Shown piece by piece: positions 10,841 through 22,232 of a stretch of DNA of 64,000 nucleotides (position 1 is its first letter; each line of letters starts with the position of its first letter). The notes under the pieces were generated by a model, which saw only the letters and a program-made list of their open reading frames with translations, had not been told where the DNA came from and did no database searches. Where the stretch lies: the NCBI GenBank assembly GCA_022828595.1, contig JAKGHH010000003.1, forward strand, positions 56,161,759 to 56,225,758, given 5' to 3'. This DNA is from Nelumbo lutea. Its lineage: Eukaryota > Streptophyta > Magnoliopsida > Proteales > Nelumbonaceae. A program made the translations under genes and the position numbers.

Positions 10841-11341
10841 AGTTCGTATTCAACACAAGAAAACAAAAGAAAGACTAGTTCGCACTCAGCACCACGATGG
10901 ATGCAAACTTGATTTCTTCATAGTCGAACTCCACATTGGTTGCAGGCTTCGCATCAAACTCACTGGTTAGGGCTAGCTCGAAGAACGCTGCGTCAAAGTC
11001 TACCTAGGTGGAGCGACCTGATAAAGCAATCACATAGAACCCCCTCTTAAGGATGGCATGATGAGCTTCACTCTTGAGGTACTTAGTGAGATCGTAGAAC
11101 CTCTTGATGGTCACATCCCTAATAAGGTAGATGTCCTCGGGGTACTTGCTCTACCTCTCCTCGAGCAGATGAATTCACTCTTGGGCCCCGAAAATAAAGA
11201 TGGTGAGGTCCTACACAAGGTTGCAAATGCGTGGACTCTTCCGACCTGAGAAGCAAATTGGATCGACGCTTACGAGCTCATCGAATTAGATTCCAAACCA
11301 AAAGGAGCAATCTACTCCCTTTGCCGAGTTACTTTCAGCTC

Positions 11342-11353
11342 GGGAGTGGGGAG
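11342..11353 (+). promoter_or_regulatory. Polypurine tract of the LARD-like element
   Basis: GGGAGTGGGGAG lies four bases before the right LTR start, the expected position of the plus-strand primer. Confidence 0.6.
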
Positions 11354-11357
11354 CAAT

Positions 11358-12535
11358 TGATGAGGGCAGATTTGGCCCTCCAATGACATTGTGACACATG
11401 GCTTCTCGGAACAACTGGGTGACACCCGGAACCACTTAAGCAACAACTTGCCTTAGTCAAGATGATGGCGACCTGGCATAGGCACCGAACTGGCAACCTG
11501 GCACATGCGGCGAACTAGCGGCCTGGCATAGGCATCGACCTAGTGACCTAGCACAAGCGCCAACCTAGCGACTTGGCAGCCTGGTACAGGCACCGAACTG
11601 GCGACCTCGACCACAATTCGGGTAGGCAAGAAGCACTTTGTCCAGGGCCGACCTGCAACACCTCATCACTAGCCGAAGTGACCTCGACGCAAGGAGCGAC
11701 CTCCCTCAAGGACATGCCAGCCTGATTGAGGTATAGATGGTGACCTGCGAGACGTGCTCGTCGACAAAATCGACATGCCTATCCCAACACTCCCACGATC
11801 CTTGGAAGTTGGCCCATGTACCAAATGTTCCGGAGGGTGGTCAATGTGCATGGCGGTTGCCTCCGGGAATCTCAAACCACTTAGGTGACCTCTCGGAAAT
11901 CTTGGATGTGGTGTGTGAAGCCCACTTCAAACAATGCCTATATAAAGGCACCAACCCCAATGACATAGGGGGCAAGTAAGCATATTCTAGCTCTCATACT
12001 TTATGATCTTTAGCTCATAGTCTACTATGAGAGTACTGACTTAAGCATCAGAGCGATCTCGTTGGGTTAGCCACCCCGGGTCCTCAGACATTGATTCCTT
12101 ATATGTCTCTAAAGAACTACGAAGCTCAACAATCAATCCAACTCGCCACCAGTCAGCTCGACACCTAATATGCAGCTCGACACTCTGGTAAGCTCGGCAC
12201 CTAATAGGCAGCTCAGCCCTCTAGTCAACTTGTCACCTAATATGCAACTCGGCCCTCTGGTTAGCTCATCACCTAATATACAGCTCGACCCTTTGGTCAA
12301 CTCGGCACCTAATAGGTAGCTCGGCCCTCTAGTCAACTCGTCACCTAATATGTAGCTCGGCTCTCTGGTCAGCTCGGCACTTAATAGGCAACTCGGCCCT
12401 CTGGTCAGCTCGGCCTCCAGGTACTCACCCAGCAAAATTCTCTACTTCGACTGAGCCATCGACCACTTGGAAGCAGACCGAATGACAAGGTACTTAGCAC
12501 AAAAAATTGGTACTTCACCAAAAATTGATTCATCA
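11358..12535 (+). repeat. 3' LTR of the LARD-like element
   Basis: It is collinear with the left LTR, including the TATA box and both minisatellites, but with fewer 25-bp units. Many differences from the left LTR are transitions, so the insertion is not recent. Confidence 0.9.
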
Positions 12536-12651
12536 ACGAGTTATAGAGATAATGGTAGAATGGTGCAATGAGATGAAACTGTATACTTGGAGAAATTTTG
12601 TTTGAAAGAGATGTATTGCATTGTTAGAGTTAACTGATACTTTATGCAATC

Positions 12652-12790
12652 GATTAAGGTTGTTTTTGGTATTATTGTCACTTTTACTTACAATATTTTT
12701 GATTGATTAATACAAATTTTACTTACAATATTTTTGATTGATTAAGGTTGTTTTTGGTATTATTGTCACTTTTACTTACAATATATTTTT
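12652..12790 (+). repeat. Local direct repeat, AT-rich
   Basis: GATTAAGGTTGTTTTTGGTA, then TTATTGTCACTTTTACTTAC and CAATAT, occurs at 12652 and again at 12740. A shorter copy of its second half lies between them at about 12711-12739. It is a small tandem duplication without coding potential. Confidence 0.75.
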
Positions 12791-13583
12791 TTCTACCACA
12801 AATGCTTTGACTTATCAATAAACATTGGGTACCATTATTATTTCTTGAAAAGATCAAATTTGACGTTTATATTATAAATGCTAATATCTAATCCAATAGT
12901 ATTTGATATGATGTAACAAAACAATGTCTCAAACATTTATATTGAATTATACAAAATGCTGCAAGTAGAAATGATACCCAACACAACCTAAAGTTATATG
13001 CTTTGAAGAAGAGTGAGATGGTAACGAAATTCAAGACAAGGAAATGAAATACCACAAAACAACAAAGGAAGATTCTTAATTAAATTTTGTAAAAAAAAAA
13101 ATCTATTACACATTACGAGGCATCTACTCAATCTGTATAAAATGAGAAACTACATTTAAAAGAAAAAAGCGACGTACATTTAAAATTTGTTTTTTCGTTG
13201 TACATTGTTACTTTAACTATAACATTTCACTTGTTCTGGAGTTCCTTGTTCCAATGTGGTTGACCCCTAAGGTGGGTATGGAGTTCCTTGTAAAGTTAAA
13301 GGTTTATACAAGAGAAAAGGCCTCAGTTTGAGTAGAGCGTAGGCGATCATGCACTGAGTTGGGCTGGCTGAGGCCAAGGCTGGTTTAGGCCATGGGTTGA
13401 GCTGAGCCGGTCAAGGTCGGGTTGGTCTCAGGACAGGATGATCTAGGGCCAAGGCTAGGTCGGGGCTTAGTAGAAGCGAGGACATGCTAAGGTGGGACTA
13501 GGTGTGGAGTGTGGTTTAGGCTGTGGATAAAGGTTTTGGACATGACAAAGTAGGGAGCACGATGAAGGATTGTTAGCAAAAAG

Positions 13584-13785
13584 TAGGGATGTCAGGTGGA
13601 CTGGATTTGGTCCATTCCGATCTAGTCCAATGTGAATCCATTATAAATGGATCAGGTCCAATCCAATCTAATGAATGTTTTAGACCATTTTGGATCGGTC
13701 CAATTCAATGTCTGAACCACTCAATTTGTTCAAATTTGTTTTGATTTAGATTGGTCTCAACCCAAATTTGGTCCATTGACACCTA
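13584..13785. mobile_element. Probable hAT-like MITE
   Basis: The left end TAGGGATGTCAGGTGGACTG and the right end (reverse complement TAGGTGTCAATGGACC) form a weak TIR. The interior is rich in GGTCCA, TGGACC and GATTTGG words. The flanks show no clear 8-bp duplication, so the call rests on the termini only. Confidence 0.4.
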
Positions 13786-14082
13786 TAAACACAGGTAGGC
13801 ATGGGCTGCTGTGGACAGACAAAGCTGCAGGCTAGCTGACTGGGACAAGTTGATTGAGCATTGGTTGAGGGCGGGTGCATGGTCTTGGGCTAAGGGTGTT
13901 GGGAAGTGGTTTTAGCCATGGGCACAATCTGATTAACATTTCCATGGGTAGAATAGGCTAAGGCACGGTCAAGGCATGGGCTATGCTACAAGCTGGGCCG
14001 GGCTGGATAGTAGTTCCGCAAGCAAGTTAGGATGGAGTGTGGTCGAGGCTAGGGCTAGGTTGTGGGCAGGGTTAGGTGGTAG

Positions 14083-14299
14083 CAAGGTTCAAAGTATCAA
14101 CATGTATCAACCCATATCGGTTAGTACATATCATTTCGGGACCCCTCCAATACACCTCTACAGTGGGTGTATCGGGGGTCTGACCAGTTCAAGGGGTGGA
14201 GGAGCCCTAAACCAGTTTCGAAAAATAAAAAAAAAAATGTATCGATTCGCTCGATACGCCTCTACCAACATATTGGACGTATCAATATTTTGAACCTTG
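14083..14299. mobile_element. hAT-type MITE, family CAAGGTTCAAA, copy B, perfect TSD
   Basis: A 217-bp element bounded by CAAGGTTCAAAGTATCAAC and TATTTTGAACCTTG, flanked by identical octamers GGTGGTAG at 14075-14082 and 14300-14307. The 8-bp duplication assigns the family to hAT. The orientation is reversed relative to copies A and C. Confidence 0.9.
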
Positions 14300-15200
14300 G
14301 GTGGTAGTGCTACAAACAGGCTAAAATGGAGTGTGGTCGGGGCTAGGATTAGGCCATGGGCTAAGCTAGGCGACATTGCTACGAACAAACAAGGATGGAG
14401 CGCAATCGTGGTGAACTAAGGTACTATGGGTCGCACGGTCTTAGGTGACCTCGAGCATGGTCAGGGTAGGATCAGTTGTATGTGTGTGTTTATGATAGGC
14501 TTGGTAGGACAGCCTCGGCTGCAGCCATAGAAGGATTAAGCTGGCCAATGTGAGTTAGGTTGTGAGCCCGGGATGGGGATCCGTAGAAGGGCTAAATAGT
14601 AGGTCGAAGTGTAGATGGGGCCACGATGGGGACCGAGGGCTAGGGAGTAGGTGCGCAAGTATGGTAGGAGAGGGCAGGCTAAATTATTTGTCCGTGGGTA
14701 CAAGTTGGGCTGTGGACGGGTTGGCTTGGCTGCAAATGCATCGTTGCTTGGGTAAAAGATATGCTGTCGTAGGAATACTCAAATCAAATACCAGAAAAGA
14801 AAAATCAAATATGACCAACGTAATTGGTTGCCACTAATGTAATTGATTAAAACTACTGAGGATCGAAAAGTTTAAACAAGAGTTTTTAATTATCAAAACA
14901 TAAAAAGCTGTGTTATCTATGTTGAGCCAATAATGCAAAACAAGCTTAAAGCTGTGTTATCTATGTGTTATCTGTGTTATCTATGTCGTAGGAATACTCA
15001 AATCAAATACCAGAAAATCATGCCCTTGGATCTAGTGCCATGGTTCCATCAAAAATTATTTATTATGTAATTTTGATTATATTGTATATCTAAAAAAGTA
15101 AACTTAATAAATAATATATAAAATAATTACATATTATTAAAATCAAATTGAATGTACTTAATAGTATTATTTTAATTATATTTTTTGTCTTCTCAATAAG

Positions 15201-15350
15201 AGGGTAAAATACAAAACTTTTCCTGAAGTTTCTGATAATTATAAAAACCTCCCCTACAGTTTTATTTTAGCAAAAACTCTTTTTTATATATATTTGAAAA
15301 ATTCAACAAATGCCTCCTTTCTGTCAATGACCAAGATGGAAAATGTTAAA
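15201..15350 (+). repeat. Dispersed repeat, AGGGTAAAATACAAAA family, copy 1
   Basis: This shares AGGGTAAAATACAAAA, CCTGAAGTTTCTGA.AAT, ATAAAAACCTCCC, TTTAGCAAAA and GCCTCC.TTCTGT.AATGA with 22572-22715. The two loci are separate insertions of one short repeat family. The ends were not defined. Confidence 0.65.
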
Positions 15351-15437
15351 GAGATGATCAATTTTTTTCCAAAATACTTATTTTACTCTCAGCAACTCCA
15401 TAATCCGCTCAAACACTGTTCATCTTCTTCTTCATAT

Positions 15438-15449
15438 TTATATATAAAT

Positions 15450-15482
<33 letters not shown>
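15438..15482. repeat. AT microsatellite
   Basis: A nearly pure TA dinucleotide run interrupted once or twice by AA. Confidence 0.9.
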
Positions 15483-15483
<1 letters not shown>

Positions 15484-15829
15484 ATGGCGGTGCATTCCTT
15501 ATATTTATATAATTTAATTATTATATATAAATTATATAAAATACTTTATATATTATATATAAGAATTAAATAATCGATTGAATTCGAATATTTATCGAAT
15601 CAAATTAGGGCATATCTGAATTTGAATCTGATTAACTATTTGGTATGAATAATATATCTAAATTCGAACGATTAGATATTCGAATTATCCAAATTCGATT
15701 TGATTATATCAAATATCGATATCGAATTCGAAATTAGATTTTCAAATACCATGACACCCCTACCCTTATATTTTACACATCATGGGTCTTTAGGCACCCA
15801 ACGCCTCTTTAGTACAGTATCACTGAAAG

Positions 15830-16390
15830 TGGTAAATCACGTCAGCGTTAGGAAATCAAGAAACACCGAACAGGGCCGTAGTGTGGCTACAATCCTTACC
15901 ACCACCAACGTTATGGTGCGATAATCTGAGAGCTACATACCTTGCTGCGAATCCTGTCCTTAATGCTCATACTAACCATGTAGAAATTAATTTCCATTTC
16001 ATTAGTCACTTCAGGTCAACTTGTCGTTCGTTGTCTTCATACTGATGACCAGCAGGTGGATATATTTACCAAGGGATGTTATCCATCAGTCCACTTGCTC
16101 AGCTTCGTGGACAAATTAATGCAGGTCCATGCACATTATGTTTGAGCGGGTGTGATAAGTTATATGATAAATCACTCTAAGTCTGACTCACACTGCTCAA
16201 GCATGACTCTTGAAGAGTCTAGATTTACACGAGATAGAACCTCTCAAGATAATCCTTGTTGATCTAGAATTTCTACAAGATAAATTTGCCTATTTCTCAT
16301 TGTCTTAATTTCTAGGACTCTATCAGGCCAATAAAGAGCTCTTCGTTTATGTCTAATGTCCATTTCTCCTTCGTTTATACTTTATAGAAT
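15830..16390 (+). mobile_element. Copia relic: RNase H tail plus 3' LTR remnant
   Basis: Reading + strand with frame changes, 15888-16000 gives a Copia RNase H segment with [22 protein letters not shown] and HVEINFHF. Bases 16020-16115 continue with [12 protein letters not shown] and a degenerate LSFVDKLMQ end. After GAGCGGG the sequence starting near 16151 looks like the beginning of a 3' LTR (TGATAAG...). No 5' part of the element was seen. It is an old fragment, broken by frameshifts. Confidence 0.7.
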
Positions 16391-16640
16391 GCAATTAAGT
16401 ATTAACTATATATATGATACCAAAACCCAAATATCTCCAATAGAGGAATAGATAGATGACCAGTTGATCGGCTTTTACCCTTTTTGGATGACTAATTCAG
16501 TCTTGAGCTGGATCGGATAACCTTGACCAAAAATTTCCCTCTACTAGAATTGAAAACCAACAGTCCAAATGGTTTCTAGGATGCCTTAATTCTTATAATT
16601 TCAAATACAACATTATATATCTATCTGAAGATTACAAGTT

Positions 16641-16641
16641 G

Positions 16642-16676
<35 letters not shown>
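16641..16676 (+). repeat. Trinucleotide (ATA)n microsatellite
   Basis: About twelve uninterrupted ATA/TAA units between GTTG and TTTAAG. Confidence 0.95.
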
Positions 16677-16953
16677 TTAAGTATTCATAATTTACTGAAA
16701 AGTATTAAATTAATGAAATGGCAAAACAGGATTTATGTAGATCCCATATAGTTGCTAGAAGGCTTAGGGGCCATCTAATAACACTAAAGTGGCTGAAAAT
16801 AAATAACAATCACAAGATTTGTGGCAGATCCAAGGCATTTATATTTTGTTAATTCTTAATCTTCAACTCAAGCAAGAGAGCTTCTCCTTTAAACATCTAG
16901 TTAGCTTGACACTTACAAATAAAATAGTAAATAATTTTAGGAAAAAATACTTA

Positions 16954-17141
16954 GGATAAGTTTGAAAGTGCTAATTGAATAAGCACTCAAATAAGCCTAA
17001 AATTTGGGTTCTCAAATAAGTGTTTATTCTTATTTCCCAAACACAAATAAGTGTTACTTATTGGTGTGGTCCGTGGTCCCAGCCCAAAATAAGTGCTTAT
17101 TTAAATAAGAAGTTATTTTGTAATCACTTCCAAACTTGGCC
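16954..17141. mobile_element. Tourist-like MITE, 188 bp, TSD TTA
   Basis: Ends GGATAAGTTTGAAAGTG and, in reverse complement, GGCCAAGTTTGGAAGTG are imperfect inverted repeats. TTA flanks both sides (16951-16953 and 17142-17144), as expected for PIF/Harbinger MITEs. It lies about 300 bp downstream of the AMS stop codon. Confidence 0.7.
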
Positions 17142-17436
17142 TTAATCTTCCCTATACGTTGTAGAATGATTTGAAGCTTCCCCCGTTTTTCAGAAATTGG
17201 CTTACGATGTCTTCAGTAAAGGAGCAATTCTATTGAGGCTTTAGGCCAAAAGTGTTAATACATGCACAAAACTAGAAAGATGGAATATATTAATTATAAA
17301 CTCAACAAATAAAAGTTTACTGGTAGGTAGCTAAAATGGCTTTGATGCCAGAGATAAGCCTAGTTTTGTGAAGATATAAAAGATCGATCGATTCATAGAT
17401 TTCAATAGGAAACGGTCTACTTGAACTTTAGAGCTG

Positions 17437-19238
17437 TTATGCCTGATTTTGCAGATGATGGAGGTGGAGATGGCGGCGGTGGTGGTGGTGGTGATAATCC
17501 GCCATTAGCCCATTTTCCGATGATGCAACCGGCTCTGAATTGCGTGTTAGCTCAAGCAACGACTCTTTCACATGGTCTGCTTGAACCACTTCATTGTCCC
17601 TCTTCTGCTACACAAACCCACAGACCATGTATTAGTTCTCTCTCTCTCTGGTCTTATTTATGGTGATTGAGGAGAAGTATATATAAGCTCACCTCAACCT
17701 TGAAAACATTTAAAACCAGGCCTCTGAAAGTGGTTACATTGGCGTTTGTTACTTCAAGTCCTAGAGAATTCATGGCCTCCATCAACCTCGCAAACCCACC
17801 AGTCCTGTGCTCGCAGAACACTTTGAGGAAGAACTCGTTTCCATCTACTTGGGTCACTTCCACTTGAACCTACGTACGGGCGTGTCAGTCATCTCATAAC
17901 AACAACAGAAAACAAAGTTTGAGCAGAATACATATATACCATTTTCACTACCTCCATTTGCTGGGTCGTCTTATCATCTGTGATAACTGAATCAGGATTC
18001 TGTGTGGAGGCTTCAGTTGTCTTGCTAACTGATGATGAGCGGCCTGTTCCATGATCGATCATTCCCAACGTCGACATTCCCATTACTAATTTGTCGTTCT
18101 CTGGGTTAGCCAGGTTGTTGTAAACTGATCCATTTTGATCAGTTGCTGCGGTGTTCGAGCTGTTATTTCTGTTGTCGTTACCATGATATCCAATTCCAGT
18201 AGCTCCCTTGGCTCTTTCATCATCTGATGGCTCCTCAAGCTCGTCCTGGAGATCCTTCACTTTCTTCTGCAACTCCTTTACAAATTCAATTGCGTCTCCC
18301 AGAATCGAAGCTCTATCCATCTTAATTATTAATTAGGATCATCAAGAGAGAGGAGTTATTAGAAATCAATGCAAAATCGATATACAAAGAAATTCAATTG
18401 TTGGATAACTATTTAATGGGTTTTTATTCTCTAACACTAACTATGATAATGGATTTACCTTACTAATCTTGGGAACCAGGGATCTTAGGGAATAGAGCCT
18501 TTCATTCAGCTTCTTCCTTCTCTTCCTCTCAGCGACCAGATTCTTTGATTGGTGCTTCCTCCCAGATGTTCTTCCGACGACCTTCTGATCATCTTCATCT
18601 TCAATCTGATCACTACAATCTGAGACAGTATCTGCTTTACCTGACTCCAGTTTGACGGAATCTCTGTCATGCCCGAGATCCTCCTTATTCGGGGTAGACT
18701 CCGGCAACATTGACGGATGTAATAAGCTATCCCCATTAGCCAGTAAACACTGCTGGAGTGCAACCATCTCTTGGAACCCATGTTCAACTGCTTCTTGTTT
18801 ATCTGACACAACTGGGTGGGTCGGTGTCGGACCTTCGAAGAAGATATCGCTTCTGGGTCTGTTCTCCGACGACAAAGCAAGTTGACGCGCCGACCCACCA
18901 AACAAGTTCTTGGTAGAGCTGCAGAGGCTAACCTGTTCGGCGCTCAGATCCCACGGCAAGTTCAAATTATCTCCCACGGCCGTCGGAGGCAGCAGCCATG
19001 GTTGCTGGTAGTGATAATTCGAGTCCTTGGGAGAAAACCCATTGGTCGAGAATGGCTTCACTTGTTGATCCACGACTGTATCTATATTGTCATCGGCCGT
19101 GAAGCCGTCGGCCATCACCAAACTGTGGAGCTCTTGGCCAAGCATTGGAGGCTGCTGATGGAGGCCTGTGTCCTCATGACTGACAACTACGGCTTCCTGC
19201 TGCTCCATTGAGGCATTACGGTACTGGGCCATAACAAA
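17437..19238 (-). CDS. AMS: AMS-type bHLH transcription factor, C-terminal four exons only
   Basis: AMS is a tapetum regulator required for pollen development that binds E-boxes in the nucleus. I read exons 19238-18459, 18320-17952, 17869-17693 and 17604-17437, all GT-AG and phase 0, giving 497 residues. The first visible exon begins FVMAQY just after an AG, where AMS relatives continue from the MYC domain. It carries an acidic stretch ([11 protein letters not shown]), then the basic region and helix 1 ([20 protein letters not shown]). The next exon opens [18 protein letters not shown], which is helix 2. Exon 3 holds the ACT-like domain ([23 protein letters not shown]). The tail is unusual: a run of five His, then His/Arg/Leu. 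A bHLH-MYC_N exon was not found upstream as far as 33 kb, so the gene is truncated here or has a very distant 5' end. Confidence 0.88.
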
Positions 19239-20206
19239 CTATGTGACTAAGTTGATCTACAACCAAATTATCAAGTATTTTGAATAATCTTATAAATCTT
19301 AGTCCAGTGTGGGGAAGGAAAAGATCATTTCCAGTGCATGACAGATGAAATTTAAAACACTTGGGGAAATGATCATGCGAGAGCAGTGAGGCCTATTGTA
19401 TTCGTCAGCCATTAACCAAAGTTTCTTCAAGTTTTTCTGGCCAATTAGGGACGAACACGAAATGCATGCGTCACCTACCCACAAAAATAAAAGTACTGAA
19501 CTAACTCATTGGACTCATTCATATTGTGTGCTCAAGTACTGAATCGATCGACATTTTCTCGGTTCTTTTATGTTTTTTTAAAGGAATATTTAGACCTGGC
19601 AATCTGGTCGGGTCGGTTTGTCTTTGACCCGACAAAGGGTAGGCTCAGGTAAAGTTGGCCCACGGGACAGGTGGGTCAATGGTTCAACTGCCGGAGTCAG
19701 ATGGTTTTTTATGAAGTTAACGATTTTTTACTAAAAATACAAGTTTTAATTCTCTGGTTCAAATGATTTGAATGGTTCAACTGCTTTGACCAACACCAAT
19801 TCGAAAGCGTTGGTCTGGAAACAGGTGATCCAGTGGTGACCTGTGACTCGACCCAACCTGAATCAGGTCGGGTCGGATCAGACCACCTTCAGTATCAGGT
19901 CACTAGATAGGGTCCCTAACCAGCTTTTTTCGGGTTGGATTTGTTGGTTGGGTCGACTTTTTTGCACGCTTCACACAAAGTGGGTCAGCCTTTTCCGATT
20001 TGGGTCAAACTTTATTCGAGTCAAGTCACCTTTTAGGTTGATCCAAGCAAAGGCTACTCAGGTTAAGACTTAGGATTGACCCACGGGTCAGATGGGTCAA
20101 TGGTTTAACTCCTGAGTTGCTTTTTAACCAAGTCAATGATTTTTAATCAAACAATAGAAGATTAATTCTTTGGTTCAAATGATTTGAATGGTTCAACTAT
20201 TTTGAT

Positions 20207-21760
20207 TATAGGTGTAAATTGGGTTGTGTCGTCTGCGGCTCAAATTTGGACCAACCCGGCATGACACGGCACGTGGGCCATGCCTGGCCCGACATGATGA
20301 TCCGAGCCGTGTTGGGATTGGGGTTCCGATCCACAGGTTGGCACAGCATGGCCCGTAGTTATATAGAGGAGTTTTTTTATAGAAATACCCCCCAAAAGCT
20401 ATATAGGGGTATTTATGTATTTTGGTTTTGAGGGAGAAAGAAAGACACAAATGCCCTCTAACAGCTAGTTTGAGGGGTATTTTGGATAAAGTGATAAATA
20501 ACTTTACAATGACCAAAATACCCCTCCCAACAACTAAAAAAATGGCTAATTTTTTGGGTATTTTGGGCAATTGAATTATTTTCAATTCCTATAAATAGCA
20601 CACCAATTCAACAATTCCTGTAAATAGCCCTATCCTCCACCATTTTCAATTCCTGTAATGGTCAAAGTCAAGAACAATAGGAGAAAATGATGAAGTCAAT
20701 ATTTTTTGTATACTCAATAGTTGTATAGTATTTTTTTTCAAATTATTGTAAATTTTGTTTTAATTTTATTTAATTTATTTGATATTTTTAATAATATTAT
20801 TTTTTATTTTAAATTTGTAACTATATTGTATTTTTATATTTTATTAATTTATTCCATTTTCCAATTTTCATATTTCATTCATCCAACCATTGTATGCTTT
20901 GTATCATTCAAATTTAAATGAAATAAAATTCCTATTTTTCTTCTAATTTGTTATTCACTTTGAGTATTTGTCTCTTTGACTTCTTTTTTGATTAAGTATT
21001 TTTTTCATTTCTTTGTTAGATTTTTTATTTTTTCAAATAATTCCCAAATAAAAAATAAATATTTTAGTTTTACTTAGCAAAGAAATAAAAAATAAAAAAT
21101 AACAAAAAAAAACCAATATGGCCAAGTTCGGCCCATGCCCAAAACCCGGCCTATGGCCCAAGTTGGCATGGCCCAAACCCACAACACGACCTACAGTCCC
21201 TCCGACCCAAACCCGCAGCACGGCACAAGTAGACATGTTCATGGGCCGGGCCGGGCCGGGCTCGGTCTGGGCTTTCACTTGTCACTAATGAAAATATACT
21301 AGGCCCGAGCCCAAGCTCGGCCCAACCAATGGGCCTATAACTTGGGCCCGAGCCCGGCCCTGATAAAAAGCCCGAAACCCAACCTAATTGAAAAAAAAAA
21401 TTCCCTATTCAAATTAGAATTAAAAATTTAGATAGTATTTTTTTTCTATTTAAATGAACAATGGGCCTACAATATGGTATTTTTCCCTTTCTTTTATATT
21501 TTAAAACATAATTTTACATTCTTAAATCAAAAAATTTATTCAAATGGACATAATCACATAACTAACTTTAAGTTTAATATTAGGTCGGGCAGGGCTATTA
21601 TGACAAAACCCAAACCCGACTCGAATTTATTACGGGCCAGCCCGTCAGGCCACCTGGCCCATGAACAGGTCTAGGCACAAGCCCACACGGGCTTGGGCCG
21701 TGCCGGGCAGAATATGACCGCCTGCGGCCCGCGCAAAGTACGCCCCAAATTACACCTCTA
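20207..21760. mobile_element. hAT-like non-autonomous element with a second element nested in it
   Basis: Ends TATAGGTGTAAATTGGG and, in reverse complement, TAGAGGTGTAATTTGG form the TIR. The flanking octamers ATTTTGAT (20199-20206) and GTTTTGAT (21761-21768) agree at 7 of 8 positions. The interior has GC-rich subterminal CCCGGC/GGGCCG words at both ends and a long AT-rich middle, with no transposase. About 1.1 kb is its own sequence; the rest is the nested element 21230-21673. Confidence 0.75.
21230..21673. mobile_element. Nested hAT-like MITE, 444 bp, perfect 8-bp TSD
   Basis: The terminal repeats TAGACATGTTCATGGGCC and TAGACCTGTTCATGGGCC differ at one base. The flanks GGCACAAG at 21222-21229 and 21674-21681 are identical. 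It sits inside the larger element 20207-21760, so it inserted later. Confidence 0.9.
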
Positions 21761-22232
21761 GTTTTGATGAACACCGATTCTAAAAAGTTGGTTTAAAAAT
21801 AGGTGATCCAGTGATGATCCGTCACTCAGGGTCAGGTCTGGTCATCTTCTGCTTCGAGTCACTGGATAAGGACCCAAACCCGCTTTTTGTAATTGAATTT
21901 ATGGGTTGGATCGACATTTTGCAAGGTAAAGAAGGAGAATCCAGATACGTGTTTGGTAAGAAACAGCTCTACTAGTCCGTGGTTCTTCACCGGGATTAGA
22001 ACTCTTGTCAGATTGGATTCCTGAAAGAAGTGAATCAAATTGCCAACGTTAGGACGGGGCTAAGACAAACTGAAGTACTGAACTACTCTCTCTTAAGGAC
22101 TTTTCTTGATAGCAATGGATAACCGCAGCATGGCACAAACCTATCTCAGCAAAAACAAGGATCTAGGTTTTCAATGGATGTTCCATGGAAAAGCTATGAT
22201 ATAATGAACCCAAAATTCTATTACGACTACTT

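Larger units (their letters stand above)
8771..12535 (+). mobile_element. Non-autonomous LTR retrotransposon (LARD-like), complete, TSD ACGAG
   Basis: Both LTRs are present: 8771-10153 (1383 bp) and 11358-12535 (1178 bp). Both start TGATGAGGG and end GATTCATCA. The 5-bp target duplication ACGAG is perfect at 8766-8770 and 12536-12540. A primer-binding-type sequence TTGGCGCCATCTGTGGG starts three bases after the left LTR, and a purine tract (11342-11353) precedes the right LTR. The interior is only 1204 bp and holds no gag or pol. TGGCGCC-type primer sites are usual in Ty3/Gypsy elements, so an autonomous Gypsy relative probably supplied the proteins in trans; that is inference. Confidence 0.92.
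13340..14760 (+). repeat. G-rich degenerate low-complexity tract
   Basis: Long runs of loosely repeated words (GGCTAGG, GGGCTAAG, GGTCGGGG, TGGAGTGTGGTCG.GGCTAGG) occupy most of this tract. They look like a decayed minisatellite. Two MITEs (13584 and 14083) are inserted in it. Its short open frames are not genes. Confidence 0.55.
19655..21920 (+). repeat. Two-copy tandem unit, second copy split by a hAT insertion
   Basis: Unit 1 (about 19655-19965) and unit 2 (about 20075-20206 continued at 21769-21920) share GACCCACGGG.CAG.TGGGTC, GGTTCAAATGATTTGAATGG, AACACC.ATTC, AGGTGATCCAGTG.TGA and GGGTTGGAT. Unit 1 represents the empty site for the element inserted in unit 2. The unit itself is non-coding and of unknown origin. 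Confidence 0.7.

Noticed and set aside
17421..17666. Plus-strand frame rich in Gly and Asp
   Set aside because: It is the antisense of the AMS last exon; the Gly run is the reverse of the His-rich tail.
20193..21278. Short frames within the GGCCCG-rich repeat
   Set aside because: They lie inside the nested hAT-like MITEs and reflect TIR composition.
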